DNA from: Candidatus Alistipes faecigallinarum | Lineage (GTDB): Bacteria > Bacteroidota > Bacteroidia > Bacteroidales > Rikenellaceae | Assembly (NCBI GenBank): GCA_019115605.1 | Contig: DXDG01000016.1 | Coordinates: 1-64,000, forward strand | Direction of reading: 5' to 3' | Length of the DNA stretch: 64,000 nt | Shown: piece by piece, positions 59,183-64,000 of the stretch | How positions within the stretch are numbered: the stretch's first letter is position 1 | Layout of the letters: every line of letters starts with the position of its first letter | Translations under genes and position numbers: made by a program | Notes under the pieces: generated by a model | Told to the model about the DNA's origin: nothing | Database searches by the model: none | The model's input: only the letters and a program-made list of their open reading frames with translations

Positions 59183-62100
59183 GAAACATTCACTATATCA
59201 GTGCCGGGGCCGGCTCGGGCAAGACCCATACGCTGACCGAGATCCTGGCCGACCATATCGCCTCGGGAGCCTGCCGTCCGGACGAGGTGCTGCTGACGAC
59301 CTTTACGGAGGCTGCCGCCTCCGAGTTCCGGGAGAAGACCCGCCGCAAACTGCTCGAAAATGAACTTGTGGATGCGGCGTTTGAGATGGCCGGAGCACGG
59401 ATCGGAACGATCCACTCGGTGGCCAAATCGCTGATCGACCGCTACTGGTACCGGCTCGGTCTGGCCCCCTCCATGACGGTCCTCGACGACGAGGGGCGCG
59501 CCCGGCATATCAACGAATCGCTGGCCGCACTGGCTACGGATGACGATCTGAAGGCTTTCCGGAGACTGCAGCGCTGCTTCGGCTTTACCCGGCAGGAGGG
59601 CTTGTATCAGGTTCCGAATCCCGATTTCTGGAAACAGCATCTGGAGCGGATTCTCGCGTGGATGGACAATTACGAGGTGTCGCTCGAAGAGAGCCTCGAC
59701 TATTGTTGCCGGCAGTTCGACGCTCTCTTTGTCGTGCAGGATCTTTCGGGAGACGCTTCGCTCGAAGCGCAGCTGGAGCAGGTGCAGTCCTATCTTCGGT
59801 CGATCCGCGACTCCGACGATGCTTACCCAACCACGCGGAACAACATTGCGCCGCTTTTGTCCCTGCAGGTTGGGAAGGAGCCCTATGTGTTCGCGGTCAA
59901 GGCCCTGTCCGCCGTTGGTAACCTGCCCAAGAAGTTGCAGAACAAGCCTTTTGCACCCGGATATGTGCAGGTTTGCGAGACGCTGGAAAAGAGTCTGCGG
60001 CACGTTTCCCATGGCCTCCTGCTGAAGGATTACGTGGAGCGGATCTTCCGGCTGGCCGCGGCGTGGCGCAGCGACTACGCTGACTACAAGCGGCGCAACC
60101 GTCTGATCGACTTTAACGACATGGAGCGCTATTCGGTGCAGCTGCTCGACCTGGAGGAGGTGGTCCGCGACATTCGCGAATCGACCCGACTGGTGTTGGT
60201 TGACGAGTTTCAGGACTGCAGCCCGATCGAGATCCGTCTCTTCGACCGTTTGTCGGAGATCGTCGAAGAGTCGGTCTGGGTCGGCGATACGAAGCAGTCG
60301 ATCTACGGCTTCCGCGGGAGCAATGCCGAAATGGTCGAGGCCATCACGCAGCGGTTCCCCGAGGGTGAAACGCAAGCGAACGCCGCGGGATGTTTCCGCA
60401 CCAGTCTCCCGAAGAGTTATCGCTCGCGCGAAAAGCTGGTTCTGGCGGCCAATGCTGTCTTTACGCCGATTTTCGGCCCTGCGGCCGCTCTGGAACCCCA
60501 TCACGGGGAGGAGGGCGTTGAGACCCTTCCGCCGCTCGAACTCTGGCAGGTCGGGGGTGACTTCTTCGAGGGCGTGGCCGACGGAGTTGAGGCGCTGATC
60601 GGGCAGGGTGTGGCTCCGGGTGATATTGCGATCCTTGCCCGACGCAATGACCAGGTCGATGCGCTGGCCGGCTCGCTGCGCAACCGGGGAATCCCCGTGG
60701 CGACCCCCGAAACGGCTATCGGCGATTACCTCGAGGTGCAGCTGCTTGTGGCGCTGCTCAACTATGCGGTGCTGCACGACGACTTCTCGAAGGCGGCCAT
60801 CCTCGCCCTGCTGGCCGACTGCCCGGTCGACGGGCTGCTCGAACGGCGGCTGGACTATCTGGCCGATCCGGGCGATAGTCGCTGGCTGGAGGATGATGCA
60901 CTCTTCCGAAAGATCGACCGGGTGATCGATCGCAACCGGCAGCAGTCGATCTCCGGCTTTGTCGAGAGTCTGATCGTGGAGCTCGATTTCGAAAACCGGA
61001 TCAATCGCTGGAGCGGTCCCGAGGCGGCCCGGCGTCGTGCCCATCTGGATTCAGTCCTGGAATTGGCCGTAGTCTACGAGACGCAGGCCGTACAGACCGG
61101 TGGGGTATCATTGAGCGGTTTTGCCCGCTGCCTCGAACAGGGGCAGACGACTGAGCGGCCTTTCGAGAAGGATCCCCGGGCCGTCAGCGTGCTGAGCTAC
61201 CACAAATCCAAGGGGCTCGAATGGAAGCGCGTCATTCTGACCGGTCTGGAGCGGGATTATCGCAAAAGGCTCTTTGCGCAGGATCTGTTCGAGGTGCAGC
61301 TCCACCGCGCGGACGATTCGGACGGAGGGGATGCCCGTCGGCTCATTTCGCTCTTTCCGAACCTCTTCGGGGCGTCGAACGTTCCCTCGTGCCTCGAAGA
61401 TCAGCTGCGCGAACTGCTGCGCTACGAAGCTGTCGATCGTTGGGTATGTCGGGAAGAGGCCCGGCTGCTTTATGTCGGTTTCACCCGGGCCCGGGATCAG
61501 CTGATTGCCGTGCAGCCATTGAAAAGCGGAAGAAATGGAGCGACTACTCCTCGGTCGCTCGAGTGGTTGATTCAGGTGGGAGCCGCTACAACAGAGCGTA
61601 TCTGGCACGCTTGGGATGAGTCGATTCCGGTTCGACAGTTTGTCGGTGCGGCGGCTTCCCGCACAGCGAAGGAGCCTCTGATGGCCGAACGGTACCTCCG
61701 TCCGGAGCCATCGGTCCAAACGCCGGAGCTCCGGTATCTGCAGCCGAGCCAGCTTGCCACCGATCCGAATCGGATGCCCGAGGTCACGCTGGTTGCCGAC
61801 CGCGGAGCCCGGATTGACCTGCAGGCCGGAGCCGAGACCCCGATGGCCGAGATCGGTACGACGCTTCACAACATCCTGGCGCTTTGCAGCCCCGGATCGG
61901 AGAACGTGACGGAGCGAGCCCGGCAGATCCTGCACAGACATGGTATGGAGACGGTCGTTCCCCATCCGGAGCAGATCGGGGTCGTGGCCGACTGGCTGTT
62001 CGGGTGGCTTGCAAGGGAGTATGGACAGGCCTGCAGGGTGTGGCATGAACGTCCGATCCGCATGTGGCGTGACGGACAGGAGTTGAACGGTTCGATCGAT

Positions 62101-62313
62101 CTGGTCTGGGAGACGGACCACGGATGCGTGGTTGTTGATTTCAAGAGCTTTCCGGGAGGTCGGAACATGATTGTCGATCCGGAGGGTGAACATTTTGCCG
62201 GACGTTATGCGCCACAGTTGACTGCCTATCGCGAAGTATTGGAAGCAGCCGGAATACAGGTGTTGGACACACTTGTCTGCTACGCCGTGCAGGGATCTCT
62301 GGTGCGAGTGTAA
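59179..62313 (+). CDS. AddA-like UvrD helicase-nuclease
   Basis: A 1044-aa SF1A helicase. Motifs: I SAGAGSGKTHT (8-18), Ia LLTTFTEAAASEF, II LVDEFQD (about 340), III WVGDTKQSIYGFRG (about 368), IV SYRSREKLV, V VLSYHKSKGLEWKRVIL (about 675) and VI LYVGFTRARDQ (about 764). The C-terminal RecB-type nuclease has NGSIDLVWE, VVVDFKSF (about 985) and QLTAY. This is the full AddA/RecB-like plan, slightly shorter than B. subtilis AddA (1232 aa). It is coupled to the AddB-like gene. Both subunits keep a nuclease site, so the enzyme could cut both strands. Confidence 0.88.
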   Translation: MRNIHYISAGAGSGKTHTLTEILADHIASGACRPDEVLLTTFTEAAASEFREKTRRKLLENELVDAAFEMAGARIGTIHSVAKSLIDRYWYRLGLAPSMTVLDDEGRARHINESLAALATDDDLKAFRRLQRCFGFTRQEGLYQVPNPDFWKQHLERILAWMDNYEVSLEESLDYCCRQFDALFVVQDLSGDASLEAQLEQVQSYLRSIRDSDDAYPTTRNNIAPLLSLQVGKEPYVFAVKALSAVGNLPKKLQNKPFAPGYVQVCETLEKSLRHVSHGLLLKDYVERIFRLAAAWRSDYADYKRRNRLIDFNDMERYSVQLLDLEEVVRDIRESTRLVLVDEFQDCSPIEIRLFDRLSEIVEESVWVGDTKQSIYGFRGSNAEMVEAITQRFPEGETQANAAGCFRTSLPKSYRSREKLVLAANAVFTPIFGPAAALEPHHGEEGVETLPPLELWQVGGDFFEGVADGVEALIGQGVAPGDIAILARRNDQVDALAGSLRNRGIPVATPETAIGDYLEVQLLVALLNYAVLHDDFSKAAILALLADCPVDGLLERRLDYLADPGDSRWLEDDALFRKIDRVIDRNRQQSISGFVESLIVELDFENRINRWSGPEAARRRAHLDSVLELAVVYETQAVQTGGVSLSGFARCLEQGQTTERPFEKDPRAVSVLSYHKSKGLEWKRVILTGLERDYRKRLFAQDLFEVQLHRADDSDGGDARRLISLFPNLFGASNVPSCLEDQLRELLRYEAVDRWVCREEARLLYVGFTRARDQLIAVQPLKSGRNGATTPRSLEWLIQVGAATTERIWHAWDESIPVRQFVGAAASRTAKEPLMAERYLRPEPSVQTPELRYLQPSQLATDPNRMPEVTLVADRGARIDLQAGAETPMAEIGTTLHNILALCSPGSENVTERARQILHRHGMETVVPHPEQIGVVADWLFGWLAREYGQACRVWHERPIRMWRDGQELNGSIDLVWETDHGCVVVDFKSFPGGRNMIVDPEGEHFAGRYAPQLTAYREVLEAAGIQVLDTLVCYAVQGSLVRV

Positions 62314-62569
62314 TTCAGATCTCGTTTTGTTGTGGTCTGTATGTGTTATTTTTTGGCATATATATCGCTGAACGGGTGTTCTAAATGCCGCGATATGTGT
62401 TCTATTGTTCCGTGCAAATTATTTTCCTAAAATTTGATTTGGAGATGTAAAAAAAAATCCCGAACATTGTATTGAGGGAGGCCCCAAAAAGGGTCCGGAC
62501 CAGAAGGTCAGATAAGATCAAACGATTTACGAATCATTTGTTTTTGTCTGACTTTTTATTTTATGCGCT

Positions 62570-63292
62570 ATGGCTCAACTGGTCTATTCTGGCATCCCGG
62601 CGACGATCCGTACGTTCCGTTACGACGAGGTCGTCAGTTTCTGCGAGGTACGCAAGACATGGGGAGGTTTCTCGAACATGTCAAGCGAATATCCGCTATT
62701 ATATAATGGTGTAATCTATCCCACGGCTGAACACCTCTATTTGGCCGGGCGCTTTTCTTCCCATCCGGAGATCGTTGCGGAAATCCTTGCTCACCGCAAT
62801 GCCATGTACTGCAAACGACTGTTTCACGGTCGAGCATGGGCTCCGTTGATCCGTCCGGATTGGCCGGAATTGCAGCTGTCGTGGATGCGATTTGTCCTCA
62901 ATCTCAAGTATGAACAGCATTCCTCATTCCGGCGGCTTCTGCAGCAGACGGCTGACAAGGTGATTCTTGAGGATTCGACAATGCTCGTCGGCAAGGATCC
63001 GCTCTGCGGCCATTCGAGCTTTTTCTGGGGCGCCAAGGATTTGACGCGCCGGGAGGCCATCCGTAACGAACGTCGTCGTATTACGCGCGAGGCACGTCTT
63101 GAGGGTTGGTCGCAGGCCCGGCTGAAGTTGGCCCGTGAGGAGGTCCGCGAGCGGATTGGGCAACAGGTCCGTGGTGAATTTGTCGGAGCTAACGTACTGG
63201 GGCTGCTCCTTACCGAGTTACGCGATTCGGGCCATCTCGAGTGTTCGATTCCGGAGGACCTGTTGCGGTTGCATGGTGTGACAGCTGCCTGA
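62570..63292 (+). CDS. NADAR family protein (YbiA-like) with helical insertion
   Basis: A 240-aa protein. NADAR features are GGFSNMSSEYPLLYNGVIYPTAEHLYLAGRF (about 30-61), the W-x(n)-R-W region SWMRFVLNLKYEQHSSFRRLLQQT, SSFFWGAKD and the C-terminal GANVLGLLLTELRDSG. Between the last two is an Arg/Glu-rich helical insertion of about 40 residues (RNERRRITREARLEGWSQARLKLAREEVRERIG) that typical short NADAR proteins lack. The family cleaves N-glycosidic bonds; members hydrolyse riboflavin intermediates or remove ADP-ribose from guanine. It lies 256 bp after the AddA-like gene and has its own AT-rich leader. Confidence 0.85.
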   Translation: MAQLVYSGIPATIRTFRYDEVVSFCEVRKTWGGFSNMSSEYPLLYNGVIYPTAEHLYLAGRFSSHPEIVAEILAHRNAMYCKRLFHGRAWAPLIRPDWPELQLSWMRFVLNLKYEQHSSFRRLLQQTADKVILEDSTMLVGKDPLCGHSSFFWGAKDLTRREAIRNERRRITREARLEGWSQARLKLAREEVRERIGQQVRGEFVGANVLGLLLTELRDSGHLECSIPEDLLRLHGVTAA

Positions 63293-63308
63293 ATAGATTG
63301 ACGGAGCC

Positions 63309-63785
63309 ATGAAACGTCTGTTTTATCTTGCCTTGTCAGCCTGTGCCTTATTCGGATGTCGCCCCACGGAGAAGTCTGCCCAAATCGTCTTCTTCCGCGA
63401 AACGGCACCATTGCACAGCTACGCCACCGTACCTTGGGCGAAACTTGTCCGGGACTATTGGCGTCCGAACAGGAGCGATTGGAACCAGGAGGTCGAAAAG
63501 CAACTCGAGGAAACTGCATTCCCGTATGAGATTGCGGCCGCATACTGGGAACAACTGCAAAGCGCCCGGGAGTTTGTCCATCAGCGGAGTCTGCCGCTGC
63601 GGGCGGTAGCGACCCCGGAGTTTGTCGAGCGGCTTGACCAGCTGGAGGCCGCTTTCGATACGGTCTTTCTGCGGTGTATCTCCGAACCTTATTACATGCG
63701 GCTGCTGCCTGACATCTACAATGAGGTAATCCCGGAGCGACTTGATGTATTGGTCAAAGCGGCAAACAGCGAAGAAGACTATTAA
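63309..63785 (+). CDS. Hypothetical lipoprotein, 158 aa
   Basis: A lipoprotein signal (LALSACALFGC, Cys17) is followed by a largely alpha-helical domain with many Glu and Arg residues (EVEKQLEETAFPYEIAAAYWEQLQSAREFV). I do not recognise the family. It starts 16 nt after the NADAR stop, so the two are probably co-transcribed. Confidence 0.7.
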   Translation: MKRLFYLALSACALFGCRPTEKSAQIVFFRETAPLHSYATVPWAKLVRDYWRPNRSDWNQEVEKQLEETAFPYEIAAAYWEQLQSAREFVHQRSLPLRAVATPEFVERLDQLEAAFDTVFLRCISEPYYMRLLPDIYNEVIPERLDVLVKAANSEEDY

Positions 63786-63831
63786 GTAGAATAATAAACA
63801 ATTGACGTATAACCAGTTAAATTTAAAAACC

Positions 63832-64000
63832 ATGACAAAGATTTCATTTGTATCCCAAACCGACGGCGAACTGTATGTCGATACCGAGAAGGTAGCAGCG
63901 ATTACGGCCAATGTACCCTGCGAGTTTGAACTGCCCAAAGGAGCCTATCAGTTCTGTTTTAACGAGACATCGGTAGAAGATGAGGCTACATGGTGGCCGA
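63832..64000 (+). CDS. Partial gene cut by the window end
   Basis: ATG at 63832 opens a frame of 56 codons (MTKISFVSQTDGELYVDTEKVAAI...) that runs past the window edge. It is not in the ORF track. The N-terminus is beta-rich and I do not recognise it. It follows the lipoprotein gene by 46 bp. Confidence 0.55.
   Translation, partial: MTKISFVSQTDGELYVDTEKVAAITANVPCEFELPKGAYQFCFNETSVEDEATWWP

Overview
The window looks like a chromosome segment from a GC-rich gut Bacteroidales, most likely Alistipes (Rikenellaceae). The evidence is Bacteroidetes-type promoters (TTTG, about 19 bp, TAnnTTTG) in front of the tRNA genes, a SusC/SusD pair, a MurF-alanine racemase fusion, a BF3164-type lipoprotein, a Mpi-like serine invertase and Bacteroidetes-style mobile-element genes. 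The genus is an inference from gene content and GC, not from a database match.

Positions 1 to about 39,100 are ordinary chromosome. They hold tRNA-Gly and a CPBP protease, a BF3164-like lipoprotein broken by one in-frame TGA, a WG-repeat/DnaJ-zinc-finger protein, the invertase, an esterase, tRNA-Gln, a nucleoside transporter, lptD, an amidase with a SPOR domain and an MCE protein. After these come mutS2, murF-alr, rsmI, grpE-dnaJ, mutL, a rhomboid protease, an EEP phosphatase, aspA, a YhcH protein, an MFS pump and a UDP-glucose dehydrogenase beside a flavodiiron protein. A three-gene SusC/SusD/lipoprotein operon closes this part; its SusC signal peptide contains a G9 tract. Convergent genes are usually separated by clear hairpin terminators.

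From tRNA-Phe (39,110) onward the DNA is accessory. A tyrosine integrase sits just past the tRNA. It is followed by a split HipB-HipS-HipT toxin-antitoxin operon with two matched operator palindromes, a 109-nt hairpin, two small helix-turn-helix proteins and a DUF3408 protein with a ribbon-helix-helix-like core. Upstream of DUF3408 lies a 328-bp array of 41 consecutive degenerate 8-bp units (consensus CAWGANNY, perfectly in phase). I propose it is a binding array or centromere for the DUF3408 protein, by analogy with omega/parS heptads. An IS110 element follows, with a two-stem-loop candidate bridge RNA upstream of its transposase.

From 46.2 to 52.8 kb there is a compact, translationally coupled operon: WYL-HAD fusion regulator, Cys4 protein, PD-(D/E)XK nuclease-like protein, RNase J-like beta-CASP metallo-hydrolase, WG-repeat protein and a small ORF. 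A DprA-like SLOG protein is divergent to it. Nothing here matches a defence or RNA-repair system I can name, so this is the best candidate for an undescribed system. A decayed stretch (52.8-53.8 kb) follows, then an unrecognised 384-aa protein and a DUF2130 gene split by a frameshift. The last part holds an AddB-like nuclease and AddA-like helicase-nuclease pair, a NADAR protein, a lipoprotein and a gene cut by the window end. No copy of the tRNA-Phe 3' end was seen further right, so the right border of the island is unknown.
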